From Siphonodentalium dalli (lineage: Eukaryota > Mollusca > Scaphopoda > Gadilida > Siphonodentaliidae), in assembly GCA_032622095.1 (NCBI GenBank), contig CP136069.1, positions 199,427,239-199,491,238 of the forward strand: a DNA stretch of 64,000 bases, written 5' to 3'. Below the pieces are notes generated by a model that ran no database searches, was not told the DNA's origin, and saw only the letters and a program-made list of their open reading frames with translations. Position numbers and translations under genes: made by a program. Shown piece by piece: positions 9,811 to 21,434 of the stretch. Positions within the stretch are counted from its first letter, which is position 1; every line of letters starts with the position of its first letter.

Positions 9811-12033
9811 TGTATAAGGAGTTGTGCAAGCCGCAGGGATGCAAATTGGGGAGCCATAAAATCTGATCTCAAACAGATGAACAACACCATCATCACCTAA
9901 TCACAAAATGACGCAGATATAGAAACACTCTGGACGATATTCAAAGAAGCCACTGTTGACAAAAATGTTCCATCTAAAATGATCAGGAAAAATCGGAGTG
10001 CACCATGGATCAACCATCGAGTTAAGCGAATGTTGAGGAAGAAACAACGAATGTATATCGGGGCCAAAAAGACCGGCAAATGGGACAACTATAAACTAAT
10101 ACAAAGAGAATGCAAAAAGATGATTAGACACGAAGAGTGGAGACACATAAACAAAAACATCACTGAAGGCTTAACCAACAATAACAGCAAACCATTTTGG
10201 AGCTACGTCAAGTCAAAAAAGAACGACTCAATTGGCGTCGCTCCACTGAAGATAAAGGGGAAATTAGAAACCAGCTCAGAAGGGAAAGCCAACATCCTAT
10301 TACAACAATTCAAATCAGTCTTCACGCACGAACCACCAGGAGAAGAAATGCCAACAATGAACACCAAACCCACGGATGACATAGAAGAATTAACCATCGA
10401 CAAAGAAGGGGTAGAGAGATTATTAAAAAAGGTTAAAACACACAAAGCACCAGGCCCTGAAAACCTGCCGAACCTAGTTCTCAAAGAATGTGCAACAGAG
10501 CTGGCAAACCCACTAACAAAAATATTCAACCGCTCATTGAAGACAGGCACACTACCTCTGAATTGGAGATCAGCCAACATATCCAGTATATATAAGAAAG
10601 GTGACAAACATAATGCTGAGAACTACCGCCCCGTCTCGCTGACCTCCGTTCCGTGCAAGCTGCTAGAACATATCATATACAGCCACATCATTAATCACCT
10701 AGAAGAACACAAAAGCCTAACTTCACTCAACCATGGTTTCCGGTCAAAGTACTCTTGCGTAACTCAACTAGCAGTAACAACTGATGACATATTACAATCA
10801 TTCGACAACGGCAAACAAGTTGATGTTGCCATCCTGGACTTTTCTAAGGCATTTGATACGGTGCCTCACCGTAAATTGCTTCACAAACTGCAACATTACG
10901 GCATCAGAGGCCAGCTGCACAACTGGATGAGCTCCTTCCTACAAAATCGGAAAATGAAGGTAGTAATCGACGGGAAACAATCAGAGGAGGTACATGTATA
11001 ATCTGGAGTACCCCAAGGAACTGTGCTGGGCCCGTTGCTATTCCTATGTCATATCAACGACCTACCAAATGACATCGCCTCTAAAATCCGCCTCTTTGCA
11101 GACGACTGCCTATTATACCAAGAAATATCATCGTTTAAGGATCACCTCAAAATGCAGAAAGATTTAAACACACTGAACGATTGGGTCAACACCTGGGGGA
11201 TGAAGTTTAACACCAAGAAATGCCATATCCTATCAATCAAGAAAAAATCCAATTACTACTACACACTAAACAACGAGGTACTCGCAGAGGTCAACGAACA
11301 TCCGTACCTCGGAGTGACACTCACAAATAACATGGATTGGAGTTCCCAGATCAACAACATCTCGAGGAAAGCATCATACACCCTTAGCTTCCTCCAACGA
11401 AACCTTAAGCACTGCTCAGAAGACCTACGCAAGCTAAGCTACATATCGCTAGTAAGATCAAGTATGGAATATGCAGATATAATATGGGACCCATACGAAA
11501 AACGAAACATCGATAAACTTGAGAAAATCCAAAGAAGAGCAGCTCGTTTCATCAAAAAAGACTATAGAAGCAGATTTGAGGGTGCGGTCACAAACATGCT
11601 AATTGACCTAAAATTCCAACCACTCGAGACCAGGAGGAAAACCAACAGGTTGACATTCTTGCACAAAGTAGTGGACGGGGCCTTCCCAGCCATTCCCCCA
11701 CAAAAGTATGCAAACTACTCTCTAAAACGAGTTCGTAAGAAAAACAAACACCCGGAGGGATACGAAACATCCAAATTCCCTCAGCATCTCATACGAAACC
11801 ACGAAAGATGCTTCGAACTCCCGCAAACAATAAACACGGAAGAATACAAACATTCAGTGTTTATTAGAGCAAAGATCGATTGGAACCAGCTGGACGGGAA
11901 ATTCTTAGATAGCCTGGACTCTACAATATCATTCCAGGAGTATCTACAGGAAAACATCTAGCGCCTCCACACCCGTCGTAACACGCCAGAACTGGTTCCT
12001 ACGACGTAACACTACAGATACAGATACATATAA
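9811..12033 (+). mobile_element. LINE (copy I), reverse transcriptase nearly complete
   Basis: Non-LTR retrotransposon on the plus strand, truncated upstream of the reverse transcriptase so that the endonuclease is absent. The ORF ends at 11961, followed by about 50 bp of 3' sequence and a hexanucleotide tail (ACAGAT/ATACAG repeats, about 12013-12031). That tail marks the insertion end. Confidence 0.8.
9841..11961 (+). pseudogene. LINE RNA-directed DNA polymerase, two nonsense codons
   Basis: One frame runs from NWGAIKSDLKQMNNTIIT to the stop at 11961, broken only by TAA at 9898-9900 and TAA at 10999-11001. Landmarks in order: PWINHRVKRMLRKKQRMY; KPFWSYVKSKK; YRPVSLTSVPCKLLEHII (fingers); LNHGFRSKYSC; VAILDFSKAFDTVPH (motif A, catalytic Asp); SGVPQGTVLGPLLF just after the second TAA; LFADDCLLYQ (motif C, 11092-11118); WGMKFNTKKCHILSI; HPYLGVTL; RIQRRAARFI-type thumb. 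The layout matches CR1/Jockey-like LINEs. The second TAA falls between the A and B motifs, so this copy cannot make a full enzyme without readthrough. No frameshift is seen over about 2.1 kb. Confidence 0.9.
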
Positions 12034-12440
12034 GTGTGCCCCCATTGCGGTCTACACTGCCCCAAATCAGTCAGTGTTCCGGTTAGTCCAAGTCTTCTCG
12101 TACTAAAACCAGCTAAGATATTGGGATGGAGATGCTGGTATTTAGTCCGAGATCCTCCCGTATGGTCTCTTATGACACGAGTTACGCCCAGGATCTGTGG
12201 CGGGAATCTGTGGTGTATTTTACTCGATTTACCTAACAAATCAATACATGATGCTATATACATCGGAAAGAGAGATATCTTATGGTCATAATGGTGTATA
12301 ATAATCTAACTTTAATGTTAAATTACACATATAATATACCGGTTGATTGCCACAAACATCGCTTTTTTTCTCTGTTTGTTTACGTTTTAACTGAAAGCCG
12401 AAGTGGTCCGAATCACTTCGGCATAATCCGGAGTTTGTTT
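12034..12440. repeat. Intergenic with a repeat shared with 15.6 kb
   Basis: At 12093-12186 the sequence from TAGTCCAAGTCTTCTCGTAC to TCTTATGACACGAGTTA is matched, inverted, at 15619-15720. Otherwise no gene or recognised element. Confidence 0.6.
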
Positions 12441-12905
12441 TGGGTATACTAGTTTCCGTTTCTATATATAGCGCGGGGTTTTCCGAACAAAATGGCGAAA
12501 GCCGATCGCCCCAAAGTCCAGTTTCCTATGTGCTTTGAGAACAATTCCCGCACTAAAAACTTAATGACATAATGGAGGATCAGAACGGTAGTTTTGTTGA
12601 CAATTTTCGCAAGCAACTTGTCAAAATTGGAGCAAATTAGAACTCTTGTGTCTGACTTGCCATGTTTGTGAGTTTCGTCCATGTGCATTTTGACTTTTGT
12701 GTTGATAAAATAATCGGAGAACCGAATCACAGTTTCGAAATATAGTTCTTCCGTTTTAGTGGGACTTTTCAAACGTACGGTTCAAAATTTATACAAATTT
12801 TGTTTGATTTTGTGTGTGCTTAACAAGAGCAGTATATTGCCCTGTTCGCTTAGTATATATCTTAATTTCGCGGAAGTCCACCAAATGTTGGTGAAATGTA
12901 GCGCC
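12441..12905. repeat. Dispersed repeat K, copy 1
   Basis: About 460 bp are matched in the same orientation at 19688-20150, with substitutions but few gaps. Both begin GGGTA-ACTAGT, contain TAGCGCGGGGTTTTCC followed by AAAATGGCGAAA, then GTTGACAATTTTCGCAAGCA and GGAGAACC-AATCACA. On the minus strand both copies keep an open frame with shared words SDTRV and ICSNFD. On the plus strand a shorter frame (GSFVDNFRKQLVKIGAN in copy 1) is also shared. No function is recognised. They are not convincing LTRs. Confidence 0.65.
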
Positions 12906-13009
12906 ATATTTATTCTAATGCTCGTTGTGTTTACACTGTTGTAAACTTTGAGAGGGTTGTAATTCCCGTAATTTATTTAATGTATTACATTTATATCTTC
13001 AATGTTTAC

Positions 13010-14815
13010 TTAGGGGGTGTTTATACATTACCCGGCGAAGATCGTATTCGTTTTAGCCGGTAGCGATAACAATAGAGTGTTTATACTTCGCCGGATAAGA
13101 ATTACGGCTACCCGGATACTCAGCTATACGGTTTTCAACTTTTGGATAAAATGATTTAGTACAAGCACCTGATTGTCGTATGGATTAAGTTAGATATTTA
13201 TCTGGGGTCATGCCGTCATGGGTGATTTCCTTTCAACAATTAACTCGAACAATATTATTGTGCAATCGCTGATAGACCAGCCCGTTTTTCACATGTGTAT
13301 ATATTGGTCAGTGTGTCAGTTTGATTGTCTCTAATCAGCTGTCCGTCGGTGGTCACGCTCCTTGGTGATAAGCTATTATTATAAATACTAACTGATGATG
13401 GTACACTTACTCTGCATGGTACATTTGTTTGCGCATTCGAGGGAATTAAATGTGCGTGTTCATGTACATGTATGTTCATATATATAATTTAAATCTGAGT
13501 GCGCCGTGGACATATATACACAGGGACGGGTCAAGAGGGCCTGATTTGTAGGTGTGGGACTGTTCATCTTTGGAATGTCCAACTGCACTAAACCTTGAAT
13601 CTCACCAAATTCACAAGTTCGCGTAAATCCATGTACGCACCACGTTGTGAAATTGGGCTCTGGTCTAACTTTCCACTCACAGTAATCATCTAGACGGCCC
13701 CGTATTGAGCGATTTCCTTTAGATCTGAACCTGTGTCTAAACCTGAAAATTGCCCAATCATAACATGTTTAGTGGTCTGACGTCAAGCAGCTTGAACCCA
13801 GATTTGATTTAGTTAAATTAAATTAGATAGCTGTTTAACTGACAACGGAGGTGGGACCAAGACATAATAGTATCGACCGACCATGGTTATGGCCAGGTGT
13901 GAGAATTGTTTCTAATCTGAACCCTGAAAATTGCAACATCCTTCATCCAGCCTTAAGATTTCCAATTGTTGGACATTTTCCAAACTTGACACACCTCTAA
14001 GGTTGGATCATTTCCAACTGATGGCCATTTCAGTCCAACAATTTGGCCAAAAATTAAGCAAATGTTGCCTAAAGAAATCACCAATAATAAATTGTTGAAA
14101 ATAAAACTACGAGAACAATTTCAACATATTGCTGATGTCAAATTTCCAACTAATGCCGTGTCAGGTATGAAATTTCCAGCTTTTGAATATTTTGATCAAA
14201 GTTGGGATTGAGACACCCCATCGACACGGCCCTACATACATGGACACGGTGAACGCCCAAGTAAAATGAAAAACATATTTTATTGTATAATGTGCAAACG
14301 GAAAATGTGTCACATTTGATTCGCGATGTTGAAACTTATATATATAATATATAATCCAATCCGAATGATTATACACCAATTTGTAGATGTATGCGACGAA
14401 AAGCTATCAAAACTTACAATGACCATGATTTTGGTGCGACACTCACTTCACATGCTGTCTATGAACTCAAAGAAACCATTAACAATGTTGTTTAAATATC
14501 TTTAAAATTACCAATAGCAATACCTGAAAGTTTGAGTTGGATATTAATAATTTCGGCATTTCCATTTCTAAAGAGTTTCATTTCACTATACTGCCCAACC
14601 ATACCTCTAACATGAAGCGACTAGATGTTTACAAGTGTACAGCAATATCATATTGCAGTTCAGTGAGAACTAAGACGAAAACTATTAACAAGTAAAGGAG
14701 ACACATGAATATATGCGTATCTTCGCCGGCGATGTGTAAACACTCTGCCTAACCTTCGCCGGTTAACGGGTTCGCCGGGTAACGGCTTTGCCGGCTATGT
14801 GTAAACGTCACCTTA
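13010..14815. mobile_element. PIF/Harbinger-like non-autonomous element
   Basis: The element spans 13013-14812. The left end GGGGGTGTTTATACATTACC and the right end, read inverted, GGTGACGTTTACACATAGCC form imperfect TIRs, each followed by GCCGGC/CCGGCGAA-rich subterminal repeats (13030-13125 and 14725-14795). TTA flanks both ends (13010-13012 and 14813-14815), matching the 3-bp target duplication of PIF/Harbinger. G-rich ends followed by TGTTTA are also typical. No transposase is visible. Repeat H copy 1 lies inside it. Confidence 0.6.
13540..14220. repeat. Dispersed repeat H, copy 1
   Basis: Shares an ordered series of words with 51180-51745 and 54470-55175: CTGAAAATTGC-AATC, GGACCA-GACA, CCGACCATGGTT, CCAACTGATGGCCATTTC, ATAAATTGTTGAAAAT and AAATTTCCAACTA. 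The three copies are strongly diverged. The family is not identified. This copy is nested inside the Harbinger-like element. Confidence 0.65.
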
Positions 14816-15145
14816 ATCTATTTATTTTTTATTTATTGACACACATAATTACGATTACAATGGAGAATTCATCGTAATTTGCGTGGTTAGTCGAAAATCT
14901 ACGGAATATTTACAACGGAAAATGCCGAACGCAGGTCGCGAGGTCAACTGAGTTCGCATACTTTTAAAAATTTGTAAACAGTGCGGTAATTGTCTCTTTT
15001 CACATTAAATTACCGCTTTCAATTCACAACTGATGTGGGTTTCAGATCAAATAGCATGTCTTCTGCGGAAAATATCCGTTTATTGTCGCAATTGTGATAT
15101 TTTATTTCATATAATTGTGGTTTTATTTGAGCGGGTCATTAACGC
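14816..15145. other. Intergenic, nothing recognised
   Basis: AT-rich sequence with no credible ORF or matched repeat. Confidence 0.4.
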
Positions 15146-15622
15146 TTAAAGGTACTCAACCCGTAAAGAGGGTCCCCATCTCAACAGATTCCAACAACAA
15201 CAATCCGATCAGAGGGTCCTATATTACTATTTCTTTGGCTTTGGGGGTAAAACATATTTGATTCGAGTCGAGGAACCCATCAAACAAAGCTCAGAGTTAT
15301 TAGATATTGATTTTTGAAAATTCTTATGTTCTCGAGATGAGTACTTATAACTGCCGTCAATTTGGTAACATGCTCGAGATTTTACGCCAAAATTCTATTC
15401 AAACAGACAAGGATGGATAACTCTATAATCAAGTGGTAATAATTGACTATGTACTGGGCCAGAAAGAATTCCCGATAATGAAAAATAATAGATTTCTAAA
15501 ATCGATATCTAACAAATCTGAGCTTTGATGGGTGACTTCCTCGACTCGAATCAAATATTTTTGACCCCCGAAGCCATTGAAATAGTAATTGAGAGGAGTT
15601 TTATCGGGTTGAGTACCTTTAA
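15146..15622. mobile_element. Foldback element flanked by TTAA
   Basis: The left arm starts TTAAAGGTACTCAACCCG (15146) and the right arm ends with its complement CGGGTTGAGTACCTTTAA (15622). Arms of about 150-170 bp share the words TTTGATTCGAGTCGAGGA and AAAGCTCAGA-TT-TTAGATAT around a spacer of about 150 bp. TTAA at both ends and the AAAGG terminus resemble the foldback at 796-1153. The flanking sequence to the right continues a repeat that is uninterrupted at 12093-12190. Confidence 0.65.
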
Positions 15623-15720
15623 CTCGTGTCATAAGAGACCATACGGGAGGATCTCGGACTAAATACCAGCATCTCCATCCCAATATCTTAGCTGGTTTTA
15701 GTACGAAAAGACTTGGACTA
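15623..15720 (-). repeat. Inverted copy of repeat at 12093-12186
   Basis: Reads CTCGTGTCATAAGAGACCAT through AGACTTGGACTA, the complement of the 12.1 kb copy. Confidence 0.7.
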
Positions 15721-16074
15721 TGTTCCGGTGTACTCGGGCTGGACTAACAAACCAGATTCCACAAAACTGTTGATTTACATATATGGCGGATAGACCTTCA
15801 GTCATAACAGCGGAGAATGTGGCAAATGTTACCGTGCGACTATAAATCCTGACATACATTATCCGACCATCGACACCACAGTGAGTAAGTAGCGTTAATA
15901 CAAAATCGCACATATTCAAGCTTGTCTTCGACGAATGGTTCTAATGTGATGGGCATATGACCCAAAAACACATGAATAATTTGCTCCGGGCTCATGTTAT
16001 CTAGTACGTGATAAAATTAAATTCCGAATATATTTATGATATCATACCATATATTGTTTCGTATATATATAATA
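15721..16074. other. Intergenic, nothing recognised
   Basis: No ORF with family resemblance. An ATATATA tract at about 16055-16076 lies at the 3' boundary of the LINE that follows. Confidence 0.4.
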
Positions 16075-17705
16075 TATGAGAAATCTGCATGATTCCACGA
16101 GATGCTCCGCTAGATCCGATATGGTCACTTCACATTTGTTGCATTGAGTAAGTCTGTTATTTGATGAACATATAAGTTGCGCAACAAGCACATAATTATG
16201 TTTATCGCGAGGATGCTTATGACAAATGCGCCATAGATTAGAAAGACTGAACAGGTGCTGGATGGATCGCAAAAAAACGTGAAAATTCGGTGTCGGATGA
16301 TACTCTATTATCCCAGTCGCGTTGATTGGATACTTCTGAAACTTTAATAAGTTCTTTCCACATTGACTTATTCATAAAGGTGGACGTGTCTATAAAAGAC
16401 ACAATATGTTCTGTCAAATTACGCTGATTCGAAACATGTAAAGCATTATTGCAAAATTGTTGTGAACAAGTAAGACCAGACAATGCATCTATTAGACGAC
16501 ATATGAATACTTCTTTCACTCTCTTATAAGGAGAAACATGACATAATGCACATAATAGTGATAACACTCTACGTTCAATGTAAACACGCAGTGGTGGGAT
16601 TCCTATGAAACCCAATGCCATATCACTTCTGGTTCTTGTATGAAAACCTTGGATGTGCTTCAAACACATCCTATGAATTTTTTCAAGGCGATTATAGTCT
16701 GTTGAATTTAGACCGGCGAGTATTTCTGAACCGTACAACCCTTTAGGTAAAACAATTGGTTCATACATTTTCTTAGAGCTAATAGGTGTGTAACCACCTG
16801 AGTACACGCCACAATTGGACAACATAAAGTAAACGATCTGATTTTATCAACAATAGTTTCTACGAAAGAGCTCATCAAGCGGGACTTATTGAGAGGTATC
16901 CCCAAATGTTTTACTTCATCTGTTTCCATTATTTGGCTTTTTCCAAGGTGCCAATATCTTTTCGTTTTAGATGCTTCATTGTCTGTTTCATTAAAGACGA
17001 TAACGTGTGTTTTCATTGGGTTAAAGCGATATATCCACTTATTACTGTATTGTACACATAAATTACACATCGATTGAAGACCAAGAATAATGCCATGTCA
17101 TCAGCATGGGTTACAAAAGAGCAGTTAATGTCGTGCACTTGTAGACCAAATCCGGACTCATCTAGTATGTTTAATAAATCGTCAATGAATAAATTATAGA
17201 GAAAAGGTGATATTGTGTCTCCCTGCCTGGTTCCATGACAAATAACTATCCATTTAGAAGTTGAGTTCTTGAATAAAGTGATGCATTTGATTCCCGTAAG
17301 TAAGGTGTTGAAAAGTTTTAGTGTTTTACCTCGAATGTCGCGTTGGTGCAATTTGAGAAGAAGGCCATTAATCCAAACTGTATCAAAGGCCTTCCAGACC
17401 TCCAGGAAACATGTATACAGTTTACTTTTCTTTTCGGTCGTGTACGAAATGCAATCGGAAACCAGGTAGGAAGACATCAAACAACTCACCCCCTTTTGAA
17501 ATCCGTTTTTGTAGCGGATGAGTTTCAAGAGTTTTGGGGCATTAACTTGCAATCGAGTTAAGATAACTCTTTCAAGGAGCTTGTATAATGTCGGCAAAAG
17601 TGTAATGGCTCTGTAGCTATCAAAGTCGTCCTTCGGCTTCCGACCACCTTTATGCAGGGAAAATATCACTCCTTGTTTGGCCGAATCTTCCCTGACCCTA
17701 TAACT
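16075..17705 (-). mobile_element. LINE (copy II), frameshifted
   Basis: Minus-strand non-LTR retrotransposon fragment covering the reverse transcriptase to a C-terminal zinc finger. The 5' part (endonuclease and ORF1) is missing; similarity begins near 17705 in the frame reading EDSAKQGVIFSLHKGG. The 3' side stops in an AT-repeat at about 16075. Confidence 0.85.
16090..17705 (-). pseudogene. LINE reverse transcriptase with C-terminal CCHC-type finger
   Basis: Reading 5' to 3' on the minus strand: GVIFSLHKGGRKPKDDFDSY and RAITLLPTLYKLLERVI (fingers), NGFQKGVSC, EVWKAFDTVW (motif A), GTRQGDTISPFLYNLFIDDL (motif B/C approach) and THADDMALF (active site, about 17085-17110). A frameshift near 17085 leads into YSNKWIYRFNPMKTHVIVF and VKHLGIPL. 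A second shift near 16835 leads into YGSEILAGLN, RLEKIHRMCLKHIQGF and TRTRSDMALGFIG. A third shift near 16265 leads into LWRICHKHPRDKHNY and the finger QCNKCEVTISDLAEHLVESC. At least three frameshifts make it a pseudogene. I associate this C-terminal layout with mollusc LINEs; that is recollection, not a search result. Confidence 0.88.
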
Positions 17706-18150
17706 AGTCTTTAGCCGGAATTGGTGCAGCTATGTGGGGTAAGACTATTTGTGAAAGTACCCTATACCAAAAAATTAGCCTATTTTTAGCGGTTGACCAG
17801 CAATACACAACTGGTCAAAAGTTAATAAAATCACAATAAACAGAACCATCTATTTGTTGTTATCATATAGGGCAGATGGTGATACTAGATGCGAACGGCA
17901 AACGTTATTAGGTTTTCTGGTTTGTTTGAGATTTCGCGACGTCCTGGTAGAGAATGTAACGTTCTGCTTCAAAAATCATGACGATTCAGAGAAACTGTTG
18001 TACGTCAACTCTTTACAACACCAGCTCGCTGGACCTATACTATCTTATGATATATGTTTGGAAAGAGTGGAGTATTTTCTGCCGGGACGTATTAACTTTA
18101 TTATCCTGTCCCTAAAATATTACAAAAACTTACCCCCCCCCCCATGTCAT
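17706..18150. other. Intergenic, nothing recognised
   Basis: The 113-codon plus-strand frame at 17854-18195 has no recognisable domain and runs into a C homopolymer (PPPP); I do not call it a gene. Confidence 0.35.
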
Positions 18151-18154
18151 AAAA

Positions 18155-18960
18155 TACGAAATATAGCTATCGCCGGGGATTGGATACAAGAATGATAGAA
18201 TAATATGTAGTATTTGCTTTTATTTAATGTAGAACTCACATAACAAGTGTAAAATGCGAATTCCCATCCATATTCACAATGAGAAGAATGCCAAAAATCC
18301 AAGATGGCGTCCAATATGGCGGTTATTTTTTATTTTAAGACTTAGTGGCGGGGCATACGAAAAATCCAGAAAAGGAACGTCCCCATAAAATTCGAAGTAA
18401 AGTTAATGCCTCGGATTGGAACCACGAATGATAGCATAATGCGCAGTATTTTGTTTTATTTAACGAAGAACACACATACGAAGTGTCATTTGTGAATTTC
18501 CATCCATATTCACAATTAGAAGTGTGTGAAACTTCAAGATGGCGTCCAATATGTCGTCCAATTTTAATTTTAACACTCAGCGAACGGACATACGAACAAG
18601 TGGGACTCCATTGTGGTGTATTGTATATTAATTCAGGGACTACGTAGAAGATATTTAATATCGAACAGTACTTTCACCATTAATCCATCTTATCAGTTGG
18701 AGAATTAGTAAACAAAAAGTTAACCACCACTCAGTCACATACGTCCACATAAAGGCGACACTGGTGACTAGTCCAGAATGCAAAGAATTAAGCAAATAGT
18801 TTCGAAATACATTGTGTTAAATACAACGAAGAAACACAAAATATAAAATTTACACCCACATCTGGTCTTATGAGACAATCAAAAATCAAGATGGTGCCCA
18901 ACATGACGGTTAATTATAATGTCAAGACTTTGCGAACAATGGACACGAAAGCCGGCCAAA
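18155..18960 (+). repeat. Tandem repeat, ~236-bp units
   Basis: Two clear units align at AAGATGGCGTCCAATATG (18302 and 18537), sharing GATTGGA-AC, GAATGATAGA/C ATAAT and CCATCCATATTCACAAT. A third, more diverged unit has AAGATGGTGCCCAACATGAC at about 18889 after extra sequence. No coding potential seen. Confidence 0.75.
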
Positions 18961-19687
18961 ATGTATCATACGGCAGTTTTGCAGCGATAATTGTTTGGAT
19001 TGTGTGTTTATATTAGACGGCGATACGTTGTGTTTCAGTGGTGGTGGTAAAACAACCTTTTTGTTTTTCAGATAAAGCTTTGACATGATTGTCTCAAATT
19101 AACTTTCTTATACCGTCGATCAGCTCCGTATGGGCGGGTTAACCGTGTCTTTCATGTTGACGTTGGTTTGGTAGTATCCGATATCAGGTTCCAAATGTCA
19201 CATCCTTAGCTATGACGCAGGGGTGACGCGAGGATTCACACTGGGTGGAAATTTTTATTTGTTGAGTGTGTATGTTGTTTTGTCTGGTAGTAATAGCGTA
19301 TGGTCATAAACCGTTTCAAATAATCATGCATTCGACGCGGTACGAATTGATGTTGTAATATTCAATAATAACATATAGCTTATATATTAATATATTGTCA
19401 TTATCTAGAATGTGCAGTCCTCCTTAAAATGCCTTTTTGACTTTCCACCAACATTATCAGAGAGCCTTGCAACAATAAATAACAGAACCACTATCTGTTG
19501 TTATAAGCAGTAACGCAACAAAAAAATAGCATACATTTTGAAATCCATCAAAGAAGATATCTACTTGTTCTCTGGTTTTTGGGAAATTGGGATATGACTC
19601 CACAGGCAATAAAAGTTCACACATAGTAACTACCCAATCTTTACAAGAGCGCACCAGTCATACTTCTTTTCTGACTCTGTAACCGGC
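18961..19687. other. Intergenic, nothing recognised
   Basis: No gene or repeat assigned. The short minus-strand frame at 19457-19654 has no family resemblance. Confidence 0.4.
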
Positions 19688-20150
19688 TGGGTACTAGTCT
19701 GCCGTTTCTATATTTAGCGCGGGGTTTTCCAAACAAAATGGCGAAAACCGATCGCACCAAAGTCACATTTCCTACGTGCTTTGATAACAATTCCCACACT
19801 AAAAACTTAATGGCAGAATAGAGAATCAGAGCGGTAGATTTGTTGACAATTTTCGCAAGCAACTCGTCAAAATTGGAGCAAATTATAACTCTTGTGTCTG
19901 ACTTGTCATGCGTGTTGTCGTCCATGTGCGTTTAGACCTTTGTGGTGATAAAATAATCGGAGAACCAAATCACACCGTTTCGAAATATAGTTCTTTGATT
20001 CTGGTAGGAATTTCCAAACTTAAGGTATGAAGCCACACAAATTTTGTTCTATATCTTGTGTGCTTAATAAGGACAGCATTTTGCTCTGCTCGCTTAGTAT
20101 ATATGTTAATATCGCGGAAATCCACCAAATGTGGGTGAAATGTCGCCGAT
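19688..20150. repeat. Dispersed repeat K, copy 2
   Basis: Direct copy of 12441-12905. The minus-strand frame is open over most of the repeat, with the words KSDTRVIICSNFD and GKPRAKYRNG. See copy 1 for the comparison. Confidence 0.65.
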
Positions 20151-21000
20151 AGCAGCGGTCTTACCGAATCACCAAGGAAGGTAAACCCTGCATGGAGTTT
20201 GGTAAACTATACCTATTAATGTACATGGAATCTCATCGTCGCACACACAAACACAAAACATGCTCTTTAATGACATTACATGGAACCACAATGTCCATCT
20301 GATGCAATCAGCATTATAAATAGTATATATAGTCACTGTGGTCGAGATCTTGGTCCAACAAGAGAACAACAACGCACACATGTGCATAAAGTTGTTCTCG
20401 CCATATGTTGCTTGATGTGCATGTTTTTCCATACATTGATATTTTAGTCTCGAGTAATATGTGCGTTAAATTATTGTGATTGTTAATATGATTCATATAT
20501 GTTACAACCAGAAGATATTGAGCTTCTGGGCTAGACTAATTGGGATTGAATCTTCTATATCTCCGGCGAATATCATATCTGTATTAGTTCTTAGGGACGT
20601 GGGTCCGTACTACATGTATAGTAATATCTCTCTTGCTAATACATTTTATTGATACATATGTGACAGTTCGATAATCTCCACTGAACATGCACGTTGGTGT
20701 TCCATGTATGATTGCCTTTAGGTGATATCCATAAGCACGGAAACTCACTAGAAAATCAGAATGTCACTGAAAAGGATGTTTTGTCCACGATTCGTTTGAG
20801 TCAGGTGGCATTTGAATTGAATAGAATGGTAAGTAACTAAAAACTGTAGCCTGGGCGCAAATATAAACACAATTGAAAGGCGACAGGCATAATGTAATTC
20901 GCAATAAAAACTAGCCATCAGTCTTGATATATAGATATTCAAATTGTGTTTATTGTTTGGTCTATGTCACCTATATATGCTATATCACGACATTGTATAT
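20151..21000. other. Intergenic, nothing recognised
   Basis: AT-rich, with ACATGTA words. No ORF or repeat that I can support. Confidence 0.4.
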
Positions 21001-21434
21001 TTAACCCTTTACCCAACAGACCGGCCAAAAACGCCCAAATAAAGCTTCAACAGCCTAAAATATCTTCGGTCTGTCTCAATAACACCATACAAATATGGAT
21101 ATCATTGGAACCGGTTCATTGACCACACTGTGATGGTTATAGTTATGCCCTGTGCCAATGCATTCTCTTATATATGCGAGTCGACCATAGGTCGCCTCGC
21201 ATATATAAGAGAATGCATTGGCTTAACACATTAAAAATTATAAAAATTGTTAAAGAATGTAAGAAAAAATGGTAAAAAAGTGTTAAAAAAAGATTTTTTT
21301 TAGGCCAATGCATTCTCTTATATATGCGAGGCGACCTATGGTCGACTCGCATATATATGAGAATGCATTGGCACATGGCATAACTGTAACCATCACAATG
21401 TGGTCAAGGAGCCGGTTCCAATGATATACATACT
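21001..21434. mobile_element. Family A piggyBac-like MITE, copy 1 (right end lost)
   Basis: Starts TTAACCCTTTACCCAACAG. It contains both inner palindromes (CCAATGCATTCTCTTATATA around CGACCATAGGTCG, 21148-21224 and 21304-21372) separated by the AAATTATAAAAATTGTTAAA spacer. Similarity stops after GGTTCCAATGATAT at about 21434, before the expected right terminus. Confidence 0.85.

Noticed and set aside
17854-18195. 113-codon ORF as a gene
   Set aside because: No recognisable domain, and it ends through a homopolymer run into a tandem repeat.
12441-20150. LTR retrotransposon bounded by the 460-bp direct repeats
   Set aside because: The repeats do not have TG...CA ends, a primer binding site or a target duplication, and the interval holds a LINE reverse transcriptase and a Harbinger-like element, not gag-pol.
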